A stretch of 10,076 bases of DNA from Candidatus Competibacteraceae bacterium (lineage in GTDB: Bacteria > Pseudomonadota > Gammaproteobacteria > Competibacterales > Competibacteraceae): contig DPWB01000315.1 of NCBI GenBank assembly GCA_003527885.1, forward strand, positions 510 to 10,585, in the 5' to 3' direction. The notes beneath the pieces were generated by a model. The model had not been told where the DNA came from, ran no database searches, and worked only from the letters and a program-made list of their open reading frames with translations. Both the position numbers and the translations under genes were made by a program. Positions 1-6,540 of the stretch are shown in pieces (position 1 is the first letter of the stretch; the number at the start of each line of letters is the position of its first letter).

Positions 1-411
1 GCGCTGGAGCAGTTGGGCTATCCGGTATGGGGGCTGTCGCCCAGTTCCGCTCCAGCCGGTGATAAATATGGTGAATACGGCGTGCGGATTCTGGGGTCGC
101 GCGGTTATCGTTCCGGCGCGGTGACCCCGCACGCGGCGGCGCTGGCCTTGCTGGCCGATCCGGTCCCGGCTGTTGCCAATTTGCGGCAACTGGCGACGCG
201 CTATCCCCTATACGGTGATTTTGGATTCTACGATGCGGTAGATCCGAAGACCGGCCAAGTGGCTTACAATTATCTGGCGCTCGATCAAAGCATGATCCTG
301 ATTGCGCTGGCCAATCACCTGCGGGATGGGGTCATTCAAAAATACTTCGCCGCCGATCCGATCATCCGGCGGGTATTGCCGTTATTGGGAGCGGAGCGGT
401 TTTTCGATTGA
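1..411 (+). CDS. Glucoamylase-like (PF10091-type) protein, 3' end only
   Basis: The reading frame is open from base 1 and stops with TGA at 409-411, so this is the last 136 codons of a gene that begins outside the window; the internal TTG at 13 is not a credible start. The visible part resembles the end of the bacterial glucoamylase-like family (PF10091), an alpha/alpha-toroid fold also found at the end of cyclic beta-glucan synthase-type proteins. Recognisable pieces are a GLSP segment (GLSA-like in the family), a YGEYGV segment, a VTPHAAALAL helix, and the ending YGDFGFYDAVDP...YLALDQSMILIALANHL, which matches the usual 'YGF.DAFNP...LG.DQGP.LLMIENY' pattern. The family acts on glucans, but the substrate cannot be told from this fragment. 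Whether a signal peptide or membrane segments exist upstream is not visible. It ends 199 bases before the next gene on the same strand. Confidence 0.82.
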   Translation, partial: ALEQLGYPVWGLSPSSAPAGDKYGEYGVRILGSRGYRSGAVTPHAAALALLADPVPAVANLRQLATRYPLYGDFGFYDAVDPKTGQVAYNYLALDQSMILIALANHLRDGVIQKYFAADPIIRRVLPLLGAERFFD

Positions 412-482
412 TCGCCGGACCGGGTCGACTCAAACGGCAGCAAGGGATACGGGTTGAGCGTCCGCCGTCCGATCATCTTAGG

Positions 483-553
483 ACCGTTCGTTCGCGCGCG
501 AGACGCCTCTACCCGACGGGCGGAAGGCGCGATGCGCCGATCCCACGAACGGT
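483..553. repeat. Long-range inverted repeat in the glucoamylase-MaoC gap
   Basis: ACCGTTCGT (483-491) is an exact reverse complement of ACGAACGGT (545-553). Inside the loop is a smaller perfect hairpin, GGCGC-GAT-GCGCC (526-538). The right arm abuts a TATTAT (553-558) that could be a -10 box for the following MaoC-like gene, but no convincing -35 lies at the proper distance. There is no T-run, so a classic intrinsic terminator is unlikely. It could be a weak terminator for the upstream gene or an operator-like structure. The rest of the gap (412-610) shows nothing else recognisable. Confidence 0.35.
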
Positions 554-610
554 ATTATGGTGCGGCGAAACTCCCGTCGAAATCGATCATCGCAGAGGAA
601 CCACCGTGTT

Positions 611-1066
611 ATGGGTAAGGTAACAGCGGGCACCAAAATTCCGTGCCGGGTCTGCCGGACGCTCGATGCCGGAGATTTCTCCCTCCTGCACCAACTGACT
701 TGGTTCAACATGGCGATTCACAGTAATGCCGAGTATGCCAAGGGTACCTGGTTCAAGGAGCGCTCCCTGGCCGGCCCCGTCATTTTCGCCGTCGCCGACG
801 GTCTGGTTCACCAGGCGGACAACCTCGCCGAGCTGTTGGCTCAAGACGGCTACGAAATCCATGCTTATCTTGGAGTCGACCACCTGAAGGTCACATCGCC
901 GGTGCTGTTTGGGGATACGCTCAAGGCCGATGCCGAAGTGATCGAGCTGCGGGCCACCAAAAACCCGGAGCGTTTCTTGTTGGTTTACGAGAACAAAACT
1001 TATAACCAGCGCAATCAGCAGGTCATCGAATACCGGACGACCATGATGGTCACCAAAAAAGGCTGA
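611..1066 (+). CDS. MaoC-like hot-dog-fold acyl dehydratase/hydratase family protein
   Basis: A 151-residue protein, the usual size of a single-domain MaoC/R-hydratase (about 130-160 residues). The hallmark hydratase segment is visible at about residues 29-60: FNMAIHSNAEYAK, then ERSLAGPVIFAVADGL, followed by the beta-strand pair around YLGVDHLKVTSPVLFGDTL typical of hot-dog folds acting on acyl-CoA or acyl-ACP. His37 corresponds to the catalytic His of PhaJ-type enoyl-CoA hydratases. The Asp expected five residues before it is Phe32 here, so normal hydratase chemistry is uncertain and a thioester-binding or divergent enzyme is possible. I chose the ATG at 611 because AGAGGAA (594-600) lies 10 bases upstream; the frame stays open back to a GTG at 557 but that stretch is Arg-rich and lacks family similarity. 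It stands alone, with no pathway genes around it, so the substrate is unknown. Confidence 0.82.
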   Translation: MGKVTAGTKIPCRVCRTLDAGDFSLLHQLTWFNMAIHSNAEYAKGTWFKERSLAGPVIFAVADGLVHQADNLAELLAQDGYEIHAYLGVDHLKVTSPVLFGDTLKADAEVIELRATKNPERFLLVYENKTYNQRNQQVIEYRTTMMVTKKG

Positions 1067-1111
1067 GGCGGTGATTTTTTCGGCATCGTGGCGCGTCCAA
1101 GCCGGCGGCGG

Positions 1112-1311
1112 GCACCGCTTGAAAACGCTTTCCCGAACACCGCGCTGCGCCCGCCGGCTAAAGCGTGTGCGAACAACGCTCCAAGCACCGAACCGTCCCG
1201 GTAAATCGCGCCACGGAATGTCCGCGCGATAGCGGTCACGGGCGGCTTCGACAAATGCCGCTGGTCCTTGGCCGCCGCGCCACGGATCGGCCCAGTTCGA
1301 GGGTGCGTCAA
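1112..1311 (-). mobile_element. Decayed IS5-family transposase remnant, N-terminal part, frameshifted
   Basis: Reading the minus strand, one frame from about 1255 to 1112 gives FVEAARDRYRADIPWRDLP, GRFGAWSVV and TRFSRRAQRGVRESVF. This matches the start of IS5-type transposases, where the typical text is FVEAVLYRYRAGIPWRDLPERFG.W..VH.RFSRWAK.GVWERVF. The preceding conserved piece (family form 'GTAKDNRLFVEA') is in another frame as RGAAAKDQRHL at about 1285-1252, so a frameshift sits near 1253-1258. There is no ATG, GTG or TTG start in the second frame. Similarity stops near 1112, so none of the DDE catalytic residues are present and the element cannot be active. No terminal inverted repeats or target duplications were recognised. 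It lies tail-to-tail with the MaoC-like gene and just downstream (on its own strand) of the receiver remnant. Confidence 0.72.
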
Positions 1312-1329
1312 GACGGTCGGGTCGGACGT

Positions 1330-1647
1330 CTACGGCAATCGCGGCACTTCATCAACTCTAGGCGGCATCGACCGCAACGCCATTACCGCTGAGCGGCCTG
1401 TTACGGCGGCTGTTCGGCGCATCGCCCAGTTGATACCAGCCCACCTTCGTTTGAGCGGCTCCGGCCCGGAACCGTCCGGTAGGCCGATATCGGACACGAT
1501 CAGATCGTAGGCTCGGCGTTGTAATTCGGCTTCGGCGTCACGGGCCAAGGTGAGCCACGCCATCTGAAAGCCTTCGCACGCCAAGGCGAACCCGACAATT
1601 TCGGCGATGGACGGTTGGTCTTTGGCCAGCAGGATGCGAACAGTCAT
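1330..1647 (-). pseudogene. Truncated response-regulator receiver (REC) domain remnant
   Basis: From an ATG at 1647 the minus strand encodes about 60 residues resembling the first half of a CheY-like receiver domain: TVRILLAKDQPSIAEIVGFA, then an amphipathic helix, then YDLIVSDIGLPDGSG. The phosphoacceptor Asp in 'SDIGLPDGSG' is present. The acidic pair near the N-terminus is changed (KD instead of ED/DD). After LKRRW (about 1440) the family pattern is lost: the Thr/Ser-bearing fourth strand and the Lys-Pro of the fifth strand are missing, and the frame ends at TAG 1330-1332. A piece reading PLSGNGVAVDAA in a neighbouring frame (about 1400-1365) recalls the 'aLSGyG...D' text of this receiver class, which would mean a frameshift followed by further decay. 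No good ribosome binding site precedes the ATG. It was probably part of a two-component protein now destroyed; the original partner is unknown. Confidence 0.62.
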
Positions 1648-1676
1648 CGATGTATCGGCCGGATGGCAAGATTTGG

Positions 1677-1765
1677 CGTATGCAAGTGAATAAAATTGTA
1701 ATGTCGATGGCGCCGCCCGCAATGAAAGGATGTATTGAATGTAAAAATGGCGCTATTATCAGAAC
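1677..1765 (+). promoter_or_regulatory. AT-rich patch, probable promoter region of fimV
   Basis: This stretch is clearly more AT-rich than its surroundings and separates the minus-strand remnants from fimV. It includes TTGAAT (1735-1740) and TATTAT (1754-1759), which look like -35 and -10 elements, but the 13-base spacing is too short for a normal sigma-70 pair. The TATTAT with a poor -35 is the more plausible reading, putting transcription start near 1766. This is a composition-based inference. Confidence 0.3.
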
Positions 1766-2042
1766 GTGACGAGCACGGGTGAAATTCTCCGACGCCTTGC
1801 GCGGAAAGCTCGCCGCCCCGCGAGCCCACCCGAAGCGACCCGTCGGCCGTTTGCGAAAGCGCCGGTTGCTGCTCGCACTGAAAAACTCCTTGTTAGGGAG
1901 TATCTTTAAGGGGAAGCTTCAAGCCTCGGGCGCTGCTGCCGGCTTGAAGTGGGACAGCCGCCGGCCCGAGTGGACCGGCGGCGGCATCCAAGCCAATCCC
2001 GCCAGGTCTTGGGCCGTTCGGCGGTGGAATGGAGATAGGTTC
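1766..2042 (+). promoter_or_regulatory. Long structured 5' leader of fimV
   Basis: No protein-coding signal precedes the fimV start, although the frame happens to stay open for 88 codons. The leader has several strong stem-loops: GCTCGC/GCGAGC (1808-1813 with 1820-1825), enclosed by CGGGTG/CACCCG (1776-1781 with 1827-1832); ACTCC/GGAGT (1885-1889 with 1897-1901) followed by TATCTTT; CTTCAAGCC/GGCTTGAAG (1917-1925 with 1941-1949); and GCCGCCGG/CCGGCGGC (1957-1964 with 1975-1982). The fimV ribosome binding site GGAG (2031-2034) follows, 8 bases before the ATG. The density of exact stems suggests post-transcriptional control, but some is expected by chance at this GC content. I recognise no riboswitch class. 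Confidence 0.35.
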
Positions 2043-4364
2043 ATGCCGACCAGGACATTATTCCGACTAACCCTCTTGGCCGGGCTGGCGGCGCCGTTGT
2101 GCGCTTTCGCCCTGGGTGTCGGTCCGCTCGCCGTGCGTTCGGCGCTCAATCAGAACTTTCAGGCCGATATTCCGCTGATCGTCAGCAATCCTGGCGAACT
2201 CAACGGCCTGACCGTCCGGATTCCTCGCCAGCAGGATTTCGATCAGGCCGGAGTCGAGCGCTTGGCCTTGCTCGCCAAGCTGCGCTTTGCGGTCGAAACG
2301 CCGCCCGGCGGCCCGAATCTCATCAGGATCAGCTCCACGGAGCCGATTCGGGAGCCGAATTTCAATTTGCTGTTGGAAGTGCTCTGGTCGCGTGGCCGGT
2401 TGATCCGGGAATTCACGGTCCAAGTCGACCCGGAACTGTATGCCGACCGCCAGCCGCCGCCACCGCCGCTACCGCCGCCGGTGTCGCCGCCACCGATCAA
2501 AGCTCCGGTCGCCGCGGCTTCCGCGCCACCGCGCCCGGCATTGGAGCTTCCGCCCGCGCCGCCGGTGAGTTTCGAAGGCGCTTCGCTGTACGGCCCGGTT
2601 CGGCCGGGCGAAACGTTGCTGGGGATCGCCGATCGGGTTCGCCCTTCGTCCGATGTCAACCTGCGGCAGATGATGTCGATTTTGTTGGCCGGCAATCCGG
2701 GAGCGTTTGCGGGCGGCAACCCGAATGCCCTGCGCCGTGGGGCGGTGCTCAAAGTGCCGGCCGCTCAGGCGTTGGGGGCGCAAGGCGCTCCTCCACCGCC
2801 GGCTAGCGCCGCGGCGACGCCTGCCCCATCTCTTACCGAGCCTTCGGCGGCGGCGCCGCCGAGTCTGGCGAGCGCCTCGCCGGACGTTAAGCCGCCGACG
2901 GTTCCACCGTTGGCCGCGCCGCCGCTCACCGCGCCGCCGCTGGCCGCCGCGCCGCCGCTCACCGCTCCCGGTGTGACGGGGACGCCGCCTTTGAACGCGC
3001 CGCCTTCGATACTGTCGCCGACCGAGCCGCCCAAGGAAATCGTCCCTCAAGCCACCATTCCGCAGCCGGAGTCGGCGTCTGCGGGCAGCACCGCGCCCGC
3101 CGCCAGTTCCGCGTCCAAGCCGCCGGTCGCGGCCGAAGCCCCGACGCCTGCTCCCGCTCCGCCTCCAGCCGTCAAGCCGCCGGTGCAACCTGTGGTGGAG
3201 CCGGAGGGCAGTTGGCTGGACAATCCGTTGGTCTGGTTGGCGCTGGCGTTGATCGGATTGGCGATCGCCGCGGTCTTGCTGCTGCCTCTACTGCGGCGAT
3301 CCGCTCGCACGGAGTCGGTCGCGCCGTCGGTTGACTCCCCCACCAGGCCGATTTCGGAACCGGCCAGCGCGCCGACGACCGTCGTGACCAAGGGGTCTGC
3401 GGAGCCGCTGACTCAGCCCCAACTGCGCGAAGCCGAGTTGACGCGACCTTTACCGCCCAATATCGAGGGGTCCGCCACGCCGGTGGAGGCGGCCAAGGCG
3501 AGCGCCGCCGCAGTTGCCGCCATGGCGGCCGCCGCTCCTCGACCGGCGCCACACCCGCAGTCGGTAACCGAATTGCTCAAGGAAATCGATTTTGGCATCG
3601 ACGAACCCGTACCAGCGTTTGGCGGTAACAGGCCCCTGCCTACGCCCACGCTGAATCTTGATGAGGCGCGGCTGCCGGATGCCGAACCCGTCACCGCGTC
3701 CGCCACCCGCAAACCGACCGGACGCGTGACCGAACCGCCGCCGGCGCAACTGGATCCGAACAGACCGCCCGCGACGGAATTGCCGTCCGAGTTGCGGCTG
3801 GATGGTTTCGATTTCGATTTGGGCGACTTGGGTATGCAGCAGACCGGATCGCAGTCGGTCGAGTTGCCACCGCTGGAAATGAAGCCGGGCGCGCCTGGAA
3901 GGGGAGCGCTCAGCCCACCGTCGGCGATCGACATGCACGAACCCGCGACCGAGCCCGCCTCCAGAAGGTCTTTCGCGTCTATCTTGGCCGTACCCGCCGT
4001 GGTGGATAAGCAGACGATTCCCACGGTTCCGACGGGTCCGGGGCCTTCCCTCGACAAGGGTTTCGACTTCTCCGATGTGACTCAGGAGCTTGGAAAATCG
4101 GGAAACGAGATCTCGCTGCGGCTGGATGAGAAGAGCTTGCCCGATTTTGGCAACCAGCCCATCGAACTTGGCAAAACGGCAGCCGCGCCGCCGCGCGATG
4201 CGATGGATACGACCGATTACGTCGAGACCAAACTGGATTTGGCGACGGCCTATCTGGATATGGGCGATCAAGTGGGCGCGCGCGGTTTGTTGGAAGAAGT
4301 GCTGTCGGAGGGGGACGCTTCTCAAAAGCAACGGGCCACGGACTTGCTCAAAAAGATCGGTTGA
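2043..4364 (+). CDS. fimV: FimV-family inner-membrane LysM protein (type IV pilus/polar assembly factor)
   Basis: FimV proteins (PF-type FimV core, LysM and C-terminal TPR-like motif) organise the cell pole and help assemble type IV pili and type II secretion. Start is the ATG at 2043: GGAG lies 8 bases upstream and the protein then opens with a signal peptide (residues 1-23, likely cut after AFA). Residues 24-135 are the FimV N-terminal domain, beginning LGVGPLAVRSALNQNFQADI. A Pro/Ala-rich linker follows (about 137-176), then a LysM peptidoglycan-binding domain (about 183-242, YGPVRPGETLLGIADRV...). A second long Pro/Ala linker (about 246-390) with repeated PPLTAPPLAA units leads to one transmembrane helix (about 395-417), with RR after it. 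The cytoplasmic part (418-773) is acidic and low-complexity, with FDFDLGDL and FDFSDV motifs, and ends in the conserved FimV tail TKLDLATAYLDMGDQVGA (about 729-773). At 773 residues it is shorter than P. aeruginosa FimV (about 920); only the terminal TPR-like unit is obvious. An upstream asd, common in relatives, is absent here. Confidence 0.93.
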   Translation: MPTRTLFRLTLLAGLAAPLCAFALGVGPLAVRSALNQNFQADIPLIVSNPGELNGLTVRIPRQQDFDQAGVERLALLAKLRFAVETPPGGPNLIRISSTEPIREPNFNLLLEVLWSRGRLIREFTVQVDPELYADRQPPPPPLPPPVSPPPIKAPVAAASAPPRPALELPPAPPVSFEGASLYGPVRPGETLLGIADRVRPSSDVNLRQMMSILLAGNPGAFAGGNPNALRRGAVLKVPAAQALGAQGAPPPPASAAATPAPSLTEPSAAAPPSLASASPDVKPPTVPPLAAPPLTAPPLAAAPPLTAPGVTGTPPLNAPPSILSPTEPPKEIVPQATIPQPESASAGSTAPAASSASKPPVAAEAPTPAPAPPPAVKPPVQPVVEPEGSWLDNPLVWLALALIGLAIAAVLLLPLLRRSARTESVAPSVDSPTRPISEPASAPTTVVTKGSAEPLTQPQLREAELTRPLPPNIEGSATPVEAAKASAAAVAAMAAAAPRPAPHPQSVTELLKEIDFGIDEPVPAFGGNRPLPTPTLNLDEARLPDAEPVTASATRKPTGRVTEPPPAQLDPNRPPATELPSELRLDGFDFDLGDLGMQQTGSQSVELPPLEMKPGAPGRGALSPPSAIDMHEPATEPASRRSFASILAVPAVVDKQTIPTVPTGPGPSLDKGFDFSDVTQELGKSGNEISLRLDEKSLPDFGNQPIELGKTAAAPPRDAMDTTDYVETKLDLATAYLDMGDQVGARGLLEEVLSEGDASQKQRATDLLKKIG

Positions 4365-4383
4365 ACCGTTGCGTGAGCGGCCA

Positions 4384-4419
4384 ACGCCAAGACCCCTCCG
4401 TTCGGAGGGGTCTTGGCGT
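4384..4419. terminator. Bidirectional hairpin terminator between fimV and the lytic transglycosylase gene
   Basis: A perfect 17-base inverted repeat (4384-4400 with 4403-4419, core AGACCCCTCCG / CGGAGGGGTCT) has its two arms separated by only TT. It lies 20 bases after the fimV stop and 15 bases beyond the stop of the convergent transglycosylase gene. It lacks a clear T-run on either side, so termination efficiency is uncertain. Its position between two convergent genes supports a terminator for both strands. Confidence 0.75.
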
Positions 4420-4433
4420 GAGATCGACTGAGG

Positions 4434-5678
4434 CTAGCGCAAGCGGGCGGTGGTCAGAGTCTCGGCCAAGACCAGCGCCTGTGCGGTGGCGCCCTTTTGG
4501 GCGAGCCGGGTGATCGTGCCGGCGGGCAGCCACACCATGGTGCCGGCGGGCAGGGGAATGCGCCCTTGTTGGGCCACCGAATTCCACGCTTGATTCAGGC
4601 TGCCGAGCTCCCAGGCGTTGACGTCGTAGTAGCTGGCCAGGGTTGAAATATCCACGGTTTGGCGCAGCCGTACCCGATCCAGATTCAACGGCGACTCAAA
4701 ACGGACGCCTTCCGGAAAGTAACGCTGCGGGTTTCGGGCGATTTCGCGCGCCGCCAGAAATTCGGCGTAAAAATTACGCGACGCAAAACCGAAGCCGGGC
4801 CCGTCATAACCCCTCACGATAGCCGCGAAATCGTTGCCGATCGCATCCTGAGCGCGCCGCATACCGCCCACGCCGTGGTTGTAGGAGGTCAGCGCCAGCG
4901 GCCAACTGCCCAGACTGTCGTGGGCATCGCGCAAGTAGCGGGCCGCGCCGTGCGCGGCGGCCACCGGATCGCGCCGCTCGTCCACGGCGGCGTTGAGCAT
5001 CCCGAAGCGACGGGCGGTGCCGGGCATGAATTGCCACATACCGACCGCGCCCGCCGAAGAGGCCGCGTGATTTTGGAAGGACGATTCGACATGCGGTAGG
5101 TAAGCCAAATCCTCGGGCAGTCCGGCTTCGTAAAAGATCTTGCGGAAAGTGGCGTCGTAGCGACCGCTGGTTTCCAGGCCGCGCTTGAACCGCTCGCGCA
5201 GCCCGCGCTGGGTGCGCAGGCGGTCGCTGGCGCCGAACAGGGCGCCAGCGCCGCCGCCGCTGTTCTTGATGGTGTTGGCAAGGGCCTGTTCGGACGGAGT
5301 CAGGGCGATGCTGGTGGCGGTTTTGGTCTCAACCTGACGCAACAGGTCCTTGAGGGTTTCATAATGGCCTTTAATGAACGCTTTCTGGTCGGCGGTCTGG
5401 CTTTCATCGCCGCTCGCGCCGGGTAGCGTGAGGACGCCGTAGACGATATCCAGGTGCCGGTCATCGTGTAACACGACCTGGTTTTGTCGCCAAGTGGTAT
5501 ACACGTTACGCCAGAAAGTAACCTGCGGCTGGAGTTCCGGGTGAGCCGGGAACGCGGAATCGGCCGACAGAGCCAGCGAAGGCAAAAGTTTGACGGTCGG
5601 CGACGAAGGTTCGGTGGCGCAGGCGGCCAGCACCAGCATCGTCAGAAAGGTCAGCAATCCGCGTGTTCTTGGTCGCAT
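4434..5678 (-). CDS. MltD-like membrane-bound lytic transglycosylase lipoprotein
   Basis: A 414-residue lipoprotein: an N-terminal signal with lipobox LVLAAC, lipidated Cys20. Residues about 54-85 (TFWRNVYTTW...HDDRHLDIVYGVL) form the N-terminal conserved region seen in related proteobacterial transglycosylases. The SLT/family-1 goose-lysozyme-like domain spans about 175-320. Glu198 in LPHVESSFQ is the catalytic acid; GAVGMWQFMPGTARRFG (210-226), DPVAAAHGAARYL and LALTSYNHGVGG are the other family motifs. Such enzymes cleave the MurNAc-GlcNAc bond of peptidoglycan, leaving 1,6-anhydro-MurNAc. Residues about 340-390 (VDISTLASYYDVNAWELGSLNQAW...LPAGTMVWLPAG) look like one divergent LysM. Start ATG 5678 has AGGGAG 9 bases upstream. 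It follows gspN on the same strand after 97 bases, so it may be co-transcribed with the T2SS operon or have its own promoter. By domain order it is MltD-like, but shorter and without multiple LysM repeats. Confidence 0.9.
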   Translation of the reverse strand: MRPRTRGLLTFLTMLVLAACATEPSSPTVKLLPSLALSADSAFPAHPELQPQVTFWRNVYTTWRQNQVVLHDDRHLDIVYGVLTLPGASGDESQTADQKAFIKGHYETLKDLLRQVETKTATSIALTPSEQALANTIKNSGGGAGALFGASDRLRTQRGLRERFKRGLETSGRYDATFRKIFYEAGLPEDLAYLPHVESSFQNHAASSAGAVGMWQFMPGTARRFGMLNAAVDERRDPVAAAHGAARYLRDAHDSLGSWPLALTSYNHGVGGMRRAQDAIGNDFAAIVRGYDGPGFGFASRNFYAEFLAAREIARNPQRYFPEGVRFESPLNLDRVRLRQTVDISTLASYYDVNAWELGSLNQAWNSVAQQGRIPLPAGTMVWLPAGTITRLAQKGATAQALVLAETLTTARLR

Positions 5679-5775
5679 CGACGGTTACTCCCTGGTAGTC
5701 TCGTCGCAATAAACAGAAAATGATCGGTTGAAGCGAGTCCGGTCGGGGTGGGGCGGTGGCGCGTGAGACGCCTTG

Positions 5776-6540
5776 TTACGGGGCCAGCGCCCCCGAGAAA
5801 TTCAAGGCCCAGCGGCCATCGCCACCCGGTGGTCCCAGCATGTTGAGCGCTTGGCGCAAGGCCGCGTTGCCGGTGTCGCGCAAGGCGACTTGGCCGTTGA
5901 GCCGGTAGCGACCATCCGCCAGCACGTTCAGCGTGCCATCCAGCGCCAGCGGCGCATTGTCGTCCTTGAGCTTGCCTTGAATGCCGTCGGCGCTACCGGC
6001 GGAATCGAGCTGGACCGTATAATTGCCGAGGTTCAGAGGCTGGCCCAGCAGGGCGCGCAGGTTCAGGATTTGCACGGTGCCGCGCGCCGCCAGCGGTTGG
6101 CCGGCCGCATTCAGTTCCAAATGCCGCAGGTTGAATTCCCCGATCCCGTCCAGCGGTGGTTTGGCCGCTCCAGCCCCATCGATGAACCACGCCAAAGGCA
6201 GCCGGCCGGCCAAGTCGCGAAAGCTGAGTTGCTGGTTGAGCCCAAGCGCCGCGTTTCCCGTCAGTTTGAGCGCCGGATCGTCGGCTTTCAGGCTGAATTC
6301 CAGGCGGCCGCCGAACAGTGCCAGCGGTCGCCAGCGCCAAAATAACCGTTCGATGCGAATGCCGTGCCAACGCACGCCGGACATCGCCCCTCCAGTCGCC
6401 GTACCCTCGACCGCTTGGACGCTGAAACCCGTCAAACGCCGGTCGAGCGGGTCGGTCAGCAGGGTGGCGGGCGCTAAGAGCGCGAGAAAGAACAGAAAAG
6501 CTGCCAGCCCCAACAGTCCGTAACCTACGGTGCCTTTCAC
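5776..6540 (-). CDS. gspN: Type II secretion system protein N (GspN)
   Basis: A 254-residue accessory T2SS protein. Start is the GTG at 6540, whose GTGA overlaps the gspM stop by four bases; the frame is open further upstream but only as a shadow inside gspM. The N-terminus has one membrane helix (about residues 5-27, GYGLLGLAAFLFFLALLAP), as usual for GspN. The periplasmic part begins with the family-typical stretch VEGTATGGAMSGVRWHG and then FWRWRPLALFGGRLEFSL. The rest is beta-rich and repetitive, resembling lipid-transfer-like (AsmA-type) folds proposed for this family. GspN is present in only some T2SS operons and is often dispensable; its exact role is unsettled. It is the last gsp gene here, with a TAA at 5776-5778 and no clear terminator after it. 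Confidence 0.85.
   Translation of the reverse strand: MKGTVGYGLLGLAAFLFFLALLAPATLLTDPLDRRLTGFSVQAVEGTATGGAMSGVRWHGIRIERLFWRWRPLALFGGRLEFSLKADDPALKLTGNAALGLNQQLSFRDLAGRLPLAWFIDGAGAAKPPLDGIGEFNLRHLELNAAGQPLAARGTVQILNLRALLGQPLNLGNYTVQLDSAGSADGIQGKLKDDNAPLALDGTLNVLADGRYRLNGQVALRDTGNAALRQALNMLGPPGGDGRWALNFSGALAP

Noticed and set aside
1777..1797. GGGTGAAATTC followed by TCCGACGCC, and CCGCGAGCC further on, recall parts of the FMN (RFN) riboswitch.
   Set aside because: The GGCGGT segment and the whole second half (a second GGTGA-type arm, GCCGAC, AGTC) are missing at the expected distances, and no riboflavin gene follows. A covariance-model search with the FMN riboswitch would settle it.
1949..1966. 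TGGGACAGCCGCCGGCC resembles the GGGACGCAAAGCCTCCGGCC stretch of the class I c-di-GMP riboswitch.
   Set aside because: The upstream GCAAACC receptor and the downstream GGTAGCGGGGTTAC part are absent, and the local bases are explained by a simple hairpin.
1779..2042. In-frame 88-codon N-terminal extension of fimV from a GTG at 1779.
   Set aside because: The signal peptide and FimV N-terminal domain begin at the ATG at 2043, which has a well-placed GGAG. The extension is basic, lacks family similarity and would bury the signal peptide.
3450..4331. Long open frame (293 codons) on the minus strand opposite fimV.
   Set aside because: Its Arg/Gly-rich, low-complexity translation is the expected shadow of a Pro/Ala-rich GC-rich gene; no domain is recognisable, and fimV on the other strand is well supported.
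5679..5775. Possible promoter or terminator between gspN and the transglycosylase gene, including a short GGCG/CGCC hairpin near 5760-5773.
   Set aside because: The hairpin stem is only about four pairs without a T-run, and no convincing -35/-10 pair is seen. Only the ribosome binding site AGGGAG (5688-5693) is supportable.
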